Positions 1 to 12,310 of a DNA stretch of 64,000 nt are shown one piece after another. The position numbers and the translations under genes are program-made. Positions within the stretch are counted from its first letter, which is position 1. Every line of letters starts with the position of its first letter. Origin of the DNA: Poecilobothrus nobilitatus (lineage: Eukaryota; Arthropoda; Insecta; Diptera; Dolichopodidae); assembly GCA_947095535.1 (NCBI GenBank), contig OX352774.1, forward strand, positions 82,460,416 to 82,524,415. Reading direction: 5' to 3'. Under the pieces are notes generated by a model. It was given only the letters and a program-made list of their open reading frames with translations. It did not search any database and was not told the DNA's origin.

Positions 1-2314
1 TTCGAAAATTTCCAAAAAAAATATTGTATGTAATGCTTTAACATTTTTGTAAGCTTTTTATATTTTTTTAAAATTTCTTTTAAATATTAACAAAAAAAAT
101 TTTATTATTTACCTATACCTTAAAAGCTCTTTTCTTTTTTTTTTTTCTGTTCTTTTGTATTAAAATTATATAAATAAATGTATTTGTATATGTGTATATA
201 TAGATAGAAAATATTCTCATATAAAACGGTTGATTATTTTTATTTAGCAAATAGATTTTCTTTTCTTTTACTTTACTGTTATTAAATTTTTAACAGTATG
301 GAAAATGATAGTTTTAAATTTTCTACACCACAAATGAAAAATGATACAAAATGAAGGATATCACATTTTAATAATATATACGAGAATAAAAAAAAAAATA
401 TATATTTTCATATATTTTTCAATATATTTTTTTTTTTTTAATATAAAATCTGTATATAGGTATAATTTATTATATTAAAATCAATTCATATATTATTATA
501 AATAAATCTATACATACACACATATACACATATATATTGATATGTAAAGAAAACAATACAAATGTTATTTATTTATTTATTTCTTTGATTTTTATTGTAA
601 GGTTCAGTTCAATATAAAGCATTAATATTGTAAGGTTAATAAAAAAAAAAAATATTACAGAAAATTGGATATAAGCTTTTAAAAGGGAGAAAAAAAGAGA
701 GGAAAAGAGAAATGGTAATATATGTAAGGTTTTTATACACACATAATATTAATGGGTAAAGGATATTAACCTTTAGATTATTACATGTGATGACTTCCGT
801 TTTTTTTTTTTTTTTTTTTTTTTTTTGTAATTCGTCATTTAATTTTTGTTATTTTTTTTTTTTGTTTTCAATTTTTTTTATACCAATTTATTTTATTTTT
901 GTTTTTAATGAGTATAAAAATAAATAAGGAACTAAAGGTCGGACGATGTTATTTCTATTTTATACTTTTTTTTTTTTTTTTCTTTCTTCGACAAAACAAA
1001 GTCATGTTTATGTTTATTTGTTTGTATTGTTTGTATATTTTGTATATATTTATTTATAAATTTTGAAATATGTATATATCTGTTTTTCAGATTGATTACG
1101 CTTAAAAGTCATTTAAAATTACCGTTACCATACAAAAAAAAAAAAAAAAAAAACTGACATACAAAGACGTTATAAGAAATGATAAAATCGGAATTAAAGA
1201 GGGTATAAGGAAAAAAAATAAATGGTAAAATGTAAAACAAGCACAGTAGAATGAAAAAACTAGTATATGCTTGAAAATTGAGTCTTAAACAAAGAAAGTA
1301 AAAAAAAAAAGAAGAAAAAAAAAATTAAGGATGATAAAGTATGGGTAGATGTAGGTGTAGGTGTAAGTAGTTAGTTGAGTAGTTTTCTATAGTTATTTTT
1401 GAATTGATATCTGATGAACCAAATAAGTTTAGATAATTTTATTGGATTGTTATAATTGTGTATATATTGTTAAAAGAAAGAAAAAATAAAAACAAAATAA
1501 TAAAATTAAAATGTATAGAAAATGTTAGAAAGTTAGAAATTGATTTATTTTAATAGGTATTAAAATAATGTGTTTTTTTTTTTTTTTGTTTTTAATTGAT
1601 TTTAATGATAAAATAATAACAAATTCAATTTAGAAATTTGATTTAATTTTAAATTGTTAAAAGTTTTTAATATGCAGTTTAAATATGCACTTTATGTATA
1701 CTTATATAGAAATTCTTTATATTATTCTTTATAATATAAGTTTTATTCTTTTATCCATTACTGAGCTTCTTTAATTGTTAGGCACAAGAGCAAAAAAAAA
1801 AAATAAAACTTTTAAATTGTTATTATTGAATTTCCTAAATAAATATAAGAATATTCAGTTTTTCTAGTTTTTTGTCTTAGAATTTGGAAATAAAAAAGGT
1901 TTTTTTTTTTATTGAAAAGTGAACTCCAATTGAATTATACTATATATATGCATACATATATATACTATGATGAAAGTAATAACATTTATACTATATAAAT
2001 GAATTTTCTTCTTATTTCTTTATATTATAGTAAAAGTTTGATAGTTTTTCTATATTTTTATAATGATACAAGGACCAAATGTTACGAGGAGTGAATATTG
2101 AAATATTTTTAATATATTTCTAAACAGAATAAAAGATATATGCAAAATTTGTGTAGAGCGAAATTATTTTTTATTGCTTCCTCTTATTTAATTAAGTAAC
2201 TACATTTATAAGATTTGATTTTTAATCTAAAATACTAATCAGATTTACCAATTTAAAACTCATCAAAAGGTCATCAAAGGAAACTTTTTTTATTCGATAT
2301 TATAATAATTATAT
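1..2314. other. AT-rich DNA, no gene recognised
   Basis: This stretch is dominated by A/T tracts, including an uninterrupted run of about 27 T at 800-826 and an A-run near 1134-1152. I saw no coding segment, tRNA-like box or long inverted repeat. Short ATG-initiated frames here have the low-complexity composition expected by chance in such DNA. Confidence 0.6.
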
Positions 2315-3300
2315 ATGATATGTAAGCAAAGGTTTAAACCCTTTTTTATTCAAATTTACATAATCATTGAATTTCATTGCTATGTTATCTACTCTACATT
2401 GAGGCTTACATATAGTAATTTCAATAAAGTATTTATCATTATTAGAAGCAGTGAAAATTTAATAATTTATTTGATTTCTAATAATTTTCAAGAGAAATCC
2501 AAGCAGATGTGCCTCAAGGTAATATGTATATTGGCTCTTATATTAAATTTGCTTTATACTATAGAGATATACCAAAATTAAAAAATATAATTTTAGGTAT
2601 ATATACATTTACTGAGGATATTTGTAATAGAATTCAACATTGACGAGGCTACAGATAAATTGCAGAAACCAAGTGAATAACTTTTTTTATAGACCCAAAA
2701 ATAGACAATTAAATTTAATGAACTTAAATGTACAAGTGCATGTAATTAAATTTAACAAATAAAATCATAAAAAACCCCCCAGCCGTAAAATTAAAATGGG
2801 ATAGAAATACCTCAAGAAAGACAAGACAAAATATGTATGAATGGCAGAATCAAAATTTTATTGACTCCAAATTCGAAATACTAGATTGCCAATAGCATAT
2901 GAAATTTTTGTTTTATAAGCAAATAATTAAGTTTATTTGGTTGTACGGGATATAGCTAATATAGGGGTGTGCCAAACAAACAGATATTTAGATATCTAAA
3001 TTTTTCAAAATAAAATTTTACATAATATGATAAGTGCTTCGTGATTTATACGAAATTGCGATTTATACAAGGATCTAGTCACCTAATGATCAATAAAACA
3101 TAGGATCCGTTTAGAAGAATCAAAATTTCTACATTTCAAAAATGCCAATAGAAGTTTTAAAATTTCTAAGCCACTATCTGTTATAGAGATAAACCTAGAT
3201 CATCTTCAATGAAGAAATCCAGATTCTTCATGGATATTCTACAGTTGCAGTAGATTTATAAAAGCTAGCTCAAAATTAGTGGTCAGTCTTAAGACTAGTT
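2315..3300 (+). pseudogene. Degenerate jockey-clade non-LTR retrotransposon, reverse transcriptase remnant
   Basis: Translated pieces in more than one forward frame match the order of motifs in jockey-type reverse transcriptases. The conserved AGVPQGS block appears as ADVPQGN at 2503-2523. It is followed in the same frame by YYRDIPK, then by FTED at 2608-2619 where active elements have the catalytic FADD, so two of the four residues of the active-site box are changed. After a frame shift, DEATDKLQK (from 2642) fits the helix after the active site. Further on, KFIWLYGI (2929-2952) fits the KPIWTYGIQLWG block. Stops and frame changes show it is long dead. No 5' UTR, ORF1 or endonuclease part was found, so it is either 5'-truncated or too decayed upstream. 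In a live element the protein would copy the element RNA at a nicked chromosomal target. The jockey clade is favoured by motif spacing and by similarity to the relic at 38.7-39.4 kb; another clade of the same group is possible. Confidence 0.62.
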
Positions 3301-4250
3301 TTAATCTTTTAAGATAAAGCTGTTGTTTTTAGTGAGTTAAAGATTCATATAATTGTGTTGCCTATACAGTATCTTTTGATGATTCTTCTAACACTTGTAA
3401 TTTAATATATTCTTTCTCAAAAACTCTAGACTCAAAGTATATTTGCAATAACTCTTCTTTAAATAATAATTTTTTTTATTTTTCAATAATATGTTGTAGA
3501 TATTTTAGAAATATTTTCAAGAATTTAAATTTTCAAAATACAAATAATAATTTTATTTTATTTTAATTATTTTTATCTTGAAAGGATTAGGTATACTTTA
3601 ATACTTAAATTTATTATTTTTTTTTAATCTTTTCAATTTTTAGGCACTTCAAATGTTTTAAAGATTTTTTTTTTTTTTGCAGTACAATTATGTCAATTTA
3701 ATTTGAAACTTTTATAAAAGATGAAAAATTTTTAAATTGAATATAGAATTTAAAAGTTTTTATTTGTAATGAAATATACCACTTTTTATTCAAAATATAA
3801 AATTATTTAATTTTAAGTTTATTTGTAAGAAAAATAAATTCAAGTGTTTTTTCTTTAAATTAAAAATTTTATTTCTTTAATATTTTGAAATTTGGATTGT
3901 TAAAATTTAGTTATTATGAAGTGATATTATTATATATATTTAATTTAATTTACAATAGATTCTTTTTAAAAATTATATACCCAAATTTAGTTAGATCAAT
4001 AATTTTTATATTTTTATAGAAGTAATACAATATATAATTGAGTGAACTTCCAAATGAGAACCAGTGGAGCTTCTATATGATGTTCTGACCTAAAGGTACC
4101 TTATGACGTCAAGATGTCTAATGTAATGTAAATTTAGCATTTTTTATTATATGCTATCTAGTATTCAAAAAATGCATTACAATAAAAAAAAAAATCGAAT
4201 TTTCGAATTTTTTATCTAACGGTAAATAGTAGAGATTTGGTTTTCCGTTT
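3301..4250. other. AT-rich DNA, no feature recognised
   Basis: Long T- and A-rich stretches, with no tRNA-like boxes and no coding segment. The first ~200 bases may be the decayed 3' end of the retrotransposon relic upstream, but no tail or target duplication could be placed. Confidence 0.5.
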
Positions 4251-4517
4251 CAGGCCGTGTCCGAAATTATCGCACTTCGCACTAAATACAAGTTAATCGC
4301 ACTAAATTAATTCCGAAAAATTTCGAATTTTTTTTAGGGCATTCGAAAATAGTGCAGTAAATTGTCTGATCGCACTTGATTAATCTGTCAATCGTTTTAG
4401 TGTACACTCGACTACAGTAAATGCTCGCCCTAAAAGAGTAATACATGTAGAAAAGAGTACGAAGTGTGGAGTGTCTAGTGTCACCTGCTAGTGCGATAGA
4501 TTCGGAAACAGCCTTAG
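4251..4517. mobile_element. Small TIR element (MITE), family A
   Basis: About 265 bp bounded by imperfect terminal inverted repeats. The left end reads AGGCCGTGTCCGAA then TTATCGCACTTCGCAC; the complement of the right end reads AAGGCTGTTTCCGAA then TCTATCGCACTAG. The interior repeats GCACTTCGCACTAAA-type words. The same terminal words occur at both ends of the larger element at 31038-32134, so the two are relatives. There is no coding capacity, which makes this a non-autonomous DNA transposon. Target duplications are not clear at this copy. The superfamily is inferred only from the TTAA flanks of the other copy (piggyBac-like). Confidence 0.6.
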
Positions 4518-4950
4518 TATCATTTTGCAAAAAAAAAATATTGAAAAATTTTTCTGTTACTTTCACTCTGTTTTTCCTCAATAGAAATTCGCAAAGATGT
4601 AAGTTCATATTGGTTTTATGAATTCATCTTCAATCAAACCGCCGTCTCAATATTTTGAGTATATAAATTTGTTTCAGATTCCAACAAAATTTTTCTGAGT
4701 TGGTGACTGTATTAGACATTTTCTAATGGTCCATATAATTTCCTCTACAATCCGTATGATTTTTAAATTGCTATAAATAAAATTAGAATTACATATTATA
4801 ATAGTATATTGCGTTTATCTGCCAATAGATGGCATTTAAAGTATCTTTTAATATATTATAAATTATAATTGAAAAGTTTAGTATAAAGTTATAGATAACA
4901 ATTTATATTACCGAAAATGTATCTTTCCACATATCAAAAGCTTATTTTTA
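4518..4950. other. Unassigned DNA between two mobile elements
   Basis: Moderately AT-rich sequence with no tRNA-like boxes, tandem repeats or coding segment. A reading frame running leftwards from here into the TIR element (4282-4608) looks like a chance frame. Confidence 0.45.
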
Positions 4951-6227
4951 CCACATTTCCAAAAAAATTTTGAAAAAATGTGCTTATTAGTTTCACTCTG
5001 TCCGTCCGTCCGTCCGTCCGTCCGACCGTATGTTTACAAAACTTCTACATCGTTAAAGATAGAGAAAAAAAATTTTAACCATAGGTAGGTCTCATAAAAA
5101 AAATAATTTTGTGGAACAACTTTTTCATGTAGCCCCTCCCATTACGGAGCTACAGCCCCTCAAACTTTGAAAAAGCTCTATTTTTAAATGCAAATATCTT
5201 ATGTTCTGCTTAAGATTTTTTCAATCTGAGAACGTCATTCGACAGGTATTTCTTTTATCTTTCTAAATTAATATCAAAATTATACAATTTTTTTAAATTT
5301 AGTATTTAAATTTACCGTTATGTGAAAACCAAATTTTGCATGATTTTTCTACTTTCATAACTCCGGCAACCTTCTAGATAGAAGCTTGAAATTTTGAGGC
5401 AAGAAAGAACTTTTAGAATTAGTATAAGTTTGCTCAGAAAATTGTTTCGGGCCACCCCCTGTTTATGAGCTATTAGGGCTTAAAAATTGAAAATTTGCTA
5501 TTTTTAAACACCTGTAACTTAGGAACCTGTACACATTTTACTTCTGCAAGATATAAAAATTAAAGCTACAATAATATATTTTTGCGTGTGTTAAAGGTTT
5601 ATTGTAATTGTAAAGGGTTCCAAAGTTGCAGCTCTTCAAAATTGCGAAAAAGCCCCATTTTCAGATGTATATATCTCGGGCTCTGCGTAATAATTTTGCA
5701 ATTTAAAACCGCCAGAAGATCGAAAATTTTATTATCTATATAAAACAATATCAAAATTATGTAATATTTTGTAATTTACTATTTAAATTTACCGTTATGT
5801 AAAAACCACATTTTGCATGAAATTTCTTTTTTCATAACTCCGGCATCCCTTTAGATAGGAACCTGAAATTTTGAGACAAGAAAGAACTTTTAGAATTGGT
5901 AACACCCCCTCTTTAAGAGTTAATGCGCCCCAAAAATTGAAAATTTTCTATTTTTAGACACCTGTAACTTAGGCACCTGTACAAATTTTTCTTCGGCAAG
6001 ACATGAAAATTAAAGGTTGAATAATATATTTTTACGTGTGTTAACGGCTTTTCTTAGTTATATAGGATTCTGAACTTACGGCCCCTCAAAATTTCAAAAA
6101 TGTCCTCTTTTCACATTTTTTCTTATTACATGAAATTTTAAAATTTTTGGTTAAGTCACAGTTTTAAATAGTTTGTATTCAGTTTTGGAAATGTGCGCTT
6201 TTAAAAACCGTTGGTTTACATTCTACC
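4951..6227 (-). mobile_element. Family X non-autonomous element, long copy
   Basis: The reverse complement matches the copies at 62.39-63.21, 35.31-35.93 and 17.22-18.62 kb block by block. Shared blocks include CACATAACGGTAAATT, the CTGTAGCTCCGTAATGG block, TTTTTAAAAGCGCACATTTC at one end, and a GTCCGTCCGTCC run (4999-5023) near the other. The ends carry the inverted words CCACATTTCC (4951-4960) and GGAAATGTGC (about 6187-6196). An internal segment of about 450 bp (5330-5760) is a second version of the neighbouring one, with ACCGTTATGTGAAAACC-type words in both, so this copy is longer because of an internal duplication. It has no open reading frame. The GACGGACGG block resembles Drosophila INE-1/DINE-1 elements, so a Helentron origin is plausible but unproven. 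Confidence 0.7.
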
Positions 6228-7467
6228 TTGCTTAATTTGAATTCATTAAATTCATAAAAATGAATTTTAGATAAAAATGTTTGTTTTTTTTTTTTTAAAT
6301 AAATAAAATAATATACAAATTGTTTATTTATGCATAAAATTTATATTGTTAGGAATATAAAAAATATTTATATAAAAAAAAACAGGACATAATTATATTA
6401 TTAAAAATAATTACAATTGATTAGGGATATGAATGTTATGTTTCCTATCTTTTAAATGTCTCAATACCTTAAAAAATATATATTCCAAATATGTTTGATA
6501 ATAGTTTTTTTTTTTTATTTTCTTATATTAAAAATATTAGTTTAAAAGAAAAAAAAAATTTAATATTTCATAACATTGACAAATTAATTTTTTAAAATAT
6601 AATCAAACTTTAGATAAAAAGAAAAATTAAATAACCATTTTTATTACGTATATTATGATATAAAAAATGTATAAATTTATGGAAATGATGCAATGAATGG
6701 ACTGAATAAATAATTCCACAATATAATATGTTCAATTTTGAGATTATTGAAATATTTAGTATTTAAAAAAAAAATTAATTAAAAATTCCAACGGACTTTA
6801 ACAATACATTTTAGTTCTTTTAATTAGACCTTATAATTAAAAAAAAAACAGAAAATTGACAAAAAGAAGAAAATTATGGAAATTCATTAGTCTTATGACC
6901 GAATAATAAAATTTAATTTGATCATAAGAAAGTTTTCAAAAACTAAAACTTTTTTTCAAATAAAAAAAACTCCATCCAATATAAGTAAAACTGTGCTTGG
7001 GAGAAATTAATTTGAGTTAAAACTACAAATTACATTGACCCAGGTGCTGATAAATTTCCAGCTTGATCTAATTAGAATAAACTGAGCTTAATTTGAAATC
7101 TCATTTTTTTTTTCAAATAAAAACTATGAAACAAAATGTTTAAATATTATAAGTAATATAACAAAACTACAAAATGTTTAAATTTAAAATTTCAAAAATT
7201 TAAAATTTCAAAATTCCAAAAATTTGCAATTTTCAAATTTCCAATTTTTTTGAAATCTCCATCTATATCGGGAAATATAAAAATCTTGAAAAAAAAAACT
7301 TGAATCTCTTTAATCTATTTCACAATTTTCTTCATACATTATTATACCTTTACATATTGTGACGAAAGTGCATTTCCCTAATTTTGTAACCAACTATGAA
7401 ATCTCTCGTTAATATAAGCTAACATTTTTTTTGAGATTCGAAAAACAAATAAAAAAATTAAGAATTA
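6228..7467. other. AT-rich DNA, no gene recognised
   Basis: Mostly A/T tracts. A simple, locally repeated sequence built on AAATTTCAAAA lies at about 7175-7250. Nothing else stands out. Confidence 0.5.
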
Positions 7468-7716
7468 TTTGACCAATGGTGCAGTGTATAAGTCGCTGGT
7501 GTTTCAGGCGAAAGGTCTCAACTTCAAATATCATCGGTCATTTCAAAATATTGTAAAATAAAATAATGTAAACAAAAAAAAAAAATATATATTTATAATT
7601 TAATACCTGTACCGAGATGGCCCATATGCTTTTAAGACAAAGAGGTCCTTAAAACTTTTTGCAGATATTTATATCTGGATTCTGGACGGTTAAAAAATAA
7701 AATAAAAATAATAATT
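7468..7716 (+). mobile_element. tRNA-derived SINE, family S2, diverged copy
   Basis: It starts GACCAATGGTGCAGTG and has a tRNA-like head: an A-box-like region with AAGTCGCTGG, then GGCGAAAGGTCTC followed by a mutated B-box region. The body contains ACCTGTACCGAGATGGCCCA, a GGTCCTTAAAA word and TATATCTGGA before an A-rich tail (about 7690-7716). The copy at 51867-52110 has the same order and a better B box (GGATTCAAACACT). A SINE of this kind is transcribed by RNA polymerase III and mobilised by a partner LINE; the partner is not identifiable here. The decayed B box suggests this copy is old and inactive. Confidence 0.7.
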
Positions 7717-8939
7717 TTTGTACATACATATATTTCAACAATAAAATATTTAAAATAATGAGGGCTACCGCCCCCAAAACCCACGCTAAACAAATTATTA
7801 AAGCTCTGATTTTGAAACCAACTTTAAAATTCCTCTTAATTATTTTATTTACATATATTATAATCTTTATAATGCCTTTAAAATATTTTTGTAGTTTTGA
7901 AATTTTAATTTTTGGATTTTGTCATTTGGAATTTTTTTTTTGGTGCATGACCAACACGTTTTGCGTTTATAAAATTATTCAAAGATTTAATAGGATTTGG
8001 CGATTTTGTATTTTTTGGATATGGCAATTGAGGGTTTTGCATTTAGCAGTTTAAAGACACTTTTGAAAAATAGAGAAAAGTGAAATTTCAGTTTCCGTTT
8101 ATCAGTGTTATACATTCGACTGGGTATATCATATATTTCCACCCTGCATTACATATGTATTATATATTCAGCTTACATACAAAACAATTTTTAATTTTGC
8201 AAGGCTATTTTCGACCAAATAACGATCAAATAATTTGGGTCGACCAAAATAAAAAGAGCATTGTGAATCATAGAAAGAAATGACTGACTTTTTCGAAATT
8301 TATTTTATAATTTTTTTGCTTTTCGAAAGAAACCATTGCAAAATCAATTTAAAAATTAAATTTATACAGATTGAACTGTGTGGACAAAACCATAATAATT
8401 GAGATTCTATTTATAATGTCATAATTAATTTATGTTCAAATTGCATTAACAATAAATTTTATCTTGGAAAAAACAAAAAAAATTTATTTAATTTTAATAT
8501 AATTTTTTAAAAATATTAAAATTATTTTGTTTTATTTTGTTTTGAAATAAAACATATATTTATTATTATATATATATTACATATATACATATATATATTA
8601 TATAATGTATATGATTTAAAATTTAATGCATATCAAATACTTATTATATAGTATTAATGTTAAAATTAAAAAAGAAAATTTATTCAAAATGTCATAATAA
8701 ATGTGCAATTATTCAGATTTGAATTTTGATGATTTGCATAAACATAAGCATATTATAAGCATACATACATATGTACATATATAAAAAAAAAAGTTGAAAT
8801 TTTAATTTAAAAGAATAAAAAGATGCTTATAATTTATTTTTTTTCTTGAATTTTTTTTTATAACAATAATATAATACTAAAAGTCAGAAATAAGTCCACA
8901 AACGAACCAATTTAACTCTTTTATACATTTATAGATACT

Positions 8940-8972
<33 letters not shown>

Positions 8973-9295
8973 TATTAGTACATAGATATGAAAAAAATAT
9001 AAAAAACTTCACACTATTTAGAATTTTATATAATTTCTATTTTTCTTTTCAACAATAATGACATATTTGAATACACTCAGTAAATTTTATTAAGGTTTAT
9101 ATAAATTTTATTTCATTACATGGTATTTATTAAAGTTACAAGTTTTTTCTTTGGGAAATTTAAAATTTAAACTATATTAGTGATGATTACATTTACAACG
9201 TGCAAAGATTCAAGATAAATATATTAACAAATTTGTTTACAATTTGGCTTCGAATTTGAAATCAATTTTCATTCTCGAATTCAACTTCCTTCTAC
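7717..9295. other. AT-rich DNA with simple repeats
   Basis: It contains an uninterrupted AT dinucleotide run at 8941-8967. Two forward reading frames at 7758-8283 have phenylalanine- and isoleucine-rich low-complexity products and no recognisable domain, so I do not call them genes. Confidence 0.5.
8941..8967. repeat. AT dinucleotide microsatellite
   Basis: About 13 perfect AT units, followed by AATTTTTATT. Confidence 0.9.
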
Positions 9296-9309
9296 CAGCC
9301 AATATATAT

Positions 9310-10022
9310 TTTTTATTTTTTTATTTTTTTTGCTAAGGGATGTGGGAATCTTCCAAGGACAACAAGAATTTCCCCTTGGTAGTCTCACTCTTTAGCTAAT
9401 ATAATGGGATGAAACCCTTACCTGCTAACGCAGTATATTAGCTAGGGAGTAGGGATAGTAAAGGATAGAAAATGAATGCGAAAACTTTGAATTGGGAGTG
9501 GTACTGTAACGAAACAATGAATCCCCCTATTATTATTACTATTTGCTAACAGTGACTATAGCCGTTACAACAGTTACAAAATGCTGTAGTATATAACACC
9601 TTACTGCATGAGGTAATTATTGAAGGCAACCCCCATTATCACTGTAGCAGCTATTATTATTGGTATTAGTATTCTTGTTAGTATTATTATTATTTTCCTA
9701 CAAATTCAGGGTCATCAGTATATAACACCTTCCTACATGATATAACCAAAGATAACTCCACTGTAGCAGCTATTATTATTGGTATTAGTGTTCTTATTAA
9801 TATTATTATTATTTTACTACAAACTCAGAGCCATCAGTGGATTACAACGTGCAGCATGATATAACCAAAAATAACCCCACTGTAGCAGCTATTATTATTA
9901 TTAATTATACGATATATATTATTATTACGATATGAAATTACTACATATTTTTTTTTATTTATATGACCTGACCGGAGTTTGAATCCTCCGATTGAAAGGT
10001 TGGCGACTTAACCACTACGCCA
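9310..10022 (-). mobile_element. tRNA-derived SINE, family S3, with internal 119-bp tandem expansion
   Basis: Read on the minus strand, it begins with a tRNA-like head holding an A box (TGGCGTAGTGGTTAAGTC, 10005-10022) and a B box (GGATTCAAACTCC, 9974-9986). An ATT-rich region follows, then a tail with the words GAATTCTTGTTGTCCTTGG and GATTCCCACATCCCTTAGCA and an A-run. The copies at 22692-23260 and 38477-38578 share these parts. Within this copy a block starting ACTGTAGCAG recurs at 9641, 9760 and 9879, an exact 119-bp period. RNA polymerase III transcription is expected for an intact family member. This copy is joined to a tail-like segment in the opposite direction (next entry), which is unusual. 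Confidence 0.7.
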
Positions 10023-10198
10023 AGAGTTAGTATGACTACTAAAGGTCGTATAACTTATTACTTGGTCAAAAAAGGGAGATGGTGTTTAGTAGAGTACAGT
10101 CTCACACATTCAGAGAGGACTCGGGTTCCTTTTTACTTCTCTATAGTGTCGATGATTCAATGAATTTCCACCTACCCTTGCAAAAAAAAAAAAAAAAA
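10023..10198 (+). mobile_element. S3-like SINE tail in opposite orientation
   Basis: On the plus strand this segment reads GGGAGATGGTGTTTAGT (10075 on) and ends CCACCTACCCTTGC followed by about 17 A. It parallels the tail of the plus-strand S3 copy (GGGAGGTGGGTTTAGT at about 23160). Together with the minus-strand element on its left it makes a SINE with tails pointing outwards at both ends. It may be a second subfamily copy inserted head-to-head, or an inversion product. Confidence 0.45.
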
Positions 10199-10311
10199 TA
10201 TTTAAAATGAAAATATAATATGATTTTTGTAAAGTTTCGTATTTTTATTTTAAAAGAATATTGTAATTATTATTAAAAAAAAACAACTAAAATTGGTTGT
10301 GTTTAGTTAAT

Positions 10312-10696
10312 AGATGATGCACTGCACTTAAAAAATTGTTACTGCACAAATTTTACTGAATGTTTTATAGCAAAATTTAAATATTATATTTAATAATTTT
10401 CAATTTTAATAATTTAATAAAATAAAAATTTTTTTTTTGTTAATTTTATTTAACAGAACTAAAGTAATTTTTAAGCTTTTAACAAAATTTTTTAAAAACA
10501 AAAAAAAAATTTAAAGAATAAACGTCAAATAAATTGTCGCTGTTTGATGGAGTATATTTTTTTTTGCCTGCAAAATTTGTAAAGCGCAATTTATTTAGGC
10601 AGCTCTTTAAAAAAAACGTTCAGTACAGTAAAAAATTGCTTAAATCGATTTAATAAATTTAAAGTGCAGTATTAAATTTAAAGCGCAGTAACAAAA
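10312..10696. repeat. Possible old foldback or TIR element with ACTGCRCTTTAA units
   Basis: The left flank holds GCACTGCACTTAA and TTACTGCACAAATTT. The complement of the right flank holds GTTACTGCGCTTTAAATTT and ACTGCACTTTAAATTT. Each arm therefore carries two short related units in inverted orientation, separated by roughly 280 bp of AT-rich DNA. No target duplication was found. Confidence 0.3.
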
Positions 10697-10699
10697 CGA

Positions 10700-11484
10700 A
10701 ATATATTTAATTTTAATCGAATGACTTTTTTTTCTTAAAAACTTAAAGTTAGTACGTAAAATTTATGTACCTTTGTTGCCTAAAGTGCACATTTTTAATA
10801 TTTTAGATTTGCTTACTAAAATTATTTCTGTGAAGAAAATTATGCGAAACTAAAAGACTCTTTCTACAAATTTTTGAAAACCTTATATAATCAAAAAAAG
10901 CTGTTTATTCTTGTAAAAGTATAAACTATACACTATTGTACTTTAATTTTAAATCTTTAATTGACACGTATGACAAAAATATTAAATTTTCAATTTTTTA
11001 CCCTTTACAATAATTCATAAATGGAAACATTTTTACTCCTTTTAAAATTTTTATTTTAAGTTTCGATTTTTCAGCTTTTTAGGAGATATGGAGAATTCTG
11101 TTCACTGCTTTTATATTCCTAAATTTAAAATTTAAGTGTCAAAATGAGCCATAATATATTTTCAATTTTTCAATTTAAGAAAAAAAATATTTAGAAAAAA
11201 TTGCTTTAAAAAGTTGCCACATGTTTACCTACAGTATGTACTAAAATTATACTACTATGAATTTGAAACTATCTTCAACTTAAAACAGTCAGCCATATTA
11301 ATTATATTTTTCTTGTTTTTAGACTTAAATACTTCGTTACAATTAAGGAAGACTTTTGGTAAAGAAAAACTTTTTTTTTAATAAAATTTCAGATGTTACA
11401 TTTTTTAAATTTTCTTGATCATCAAACACCATTTATAAACCAATTTCCAACAGGATATCTTGTTATTCTATGGAAAAACGAGAA
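10700..11484. other. AT-rich DNA, no feature recognised
   Basis: No coding segment or repeat unit was recognised. The last 60 bases may be the decayed edge of the DINE-like element that follows. Confidence 0.45.
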
Positions 11485-12310
11485 AGAGTGCAATAGAGTA
11501 GAATGTGTCAACTGTGGGATACCGGTATGAACGTAATATATCCTGTTTTTATATAACTTCATCTTTTAAATAATTTCAGATGTTTTAGTACCGACGTTAT
11601 AACTGACGAGATATATTTATGTAAATTGTGGAGTTGTGTGATAGCTACCCAAATCTATTGAACCAGCACAACCAAATTTTAAAGAAGTTGTTGCCATAAA
11701 ACTTGATCTTCATTTGTAAGATTTTAGACGCTTAGTTTCATTAAGTTCCACGAGGTACAATAAGCTAGAAACGGCTACTCTAGACCAACCAAATTTTATA
11801 AAAATTGTTGGCATGTAACTCGACACCTCTTCACTAAAGTTCAGATACCTAACTTCAATAGACACTGAGTTATTTTAATTTAAACAGAGAAGTTGTACGG
11901 CAGTCGCATCAGAACAATGAAATTGTGTAGTTGTCCCCATAACACTTGATCATCACTTGCAAAATTTCAGATACCGACATAGCTTCAATAGATACTTAGT
12001 TATTTCCATATAAAGAAAGAAGTTGTATGGCAGCTACTTGAACCCGGCGACCGAAAAAGCTGCATTTCAATAGCAAAACTAGCAATATTGTAAAAGTGAC
12101 GGAAAAAAATTTCAGCTTCCTAGCTCTTTTATTTTTTGAGTTATTGTGCAGACGGACGGACGAACGGACATACATGGCTTAATCGACTCAGAATTGAATT
12201 CTGAGCCGATCCATACCTTTGACACTATATCTAGCTCGTTTCTTTTAAGGTGTCACAAACGTAATGGCAAATTTATTATACGCTTGAACATAGTTCATAC
12301 GGGTATAAAA
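11485..12310 (+). mobile_element. DINE-1/INE-1-like non-autonomous element (H1)
   Basis: The ends carry subterminal inverted words: ATACCGGTATGAAC (11519-11532) on the left and GTTCATACGGGTAT (12293-12306) on the right. Near the right end are GACGGACGGACGAACGGACA (12151-12170), CATGGCTTAATCGACTCAG, GATCCATACC and TATATCTAGCTCG. That order is very like the terminal part of Drosophila INE-1/DINE-1 elements. The interior repeats a degenerate paragraph of about 130 bp (CTTCAATAGACACTGAGTTA, TTCAGATACC) several times. The copies at 26323-26880 (minus) and 55440-56010 share it. DINE-1 elements are known to be non-autonomous Helentrons. There is no coding capacity; the forward frame at 12146-12427 is a by-product of the repeat. 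Confidence 0.72.
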
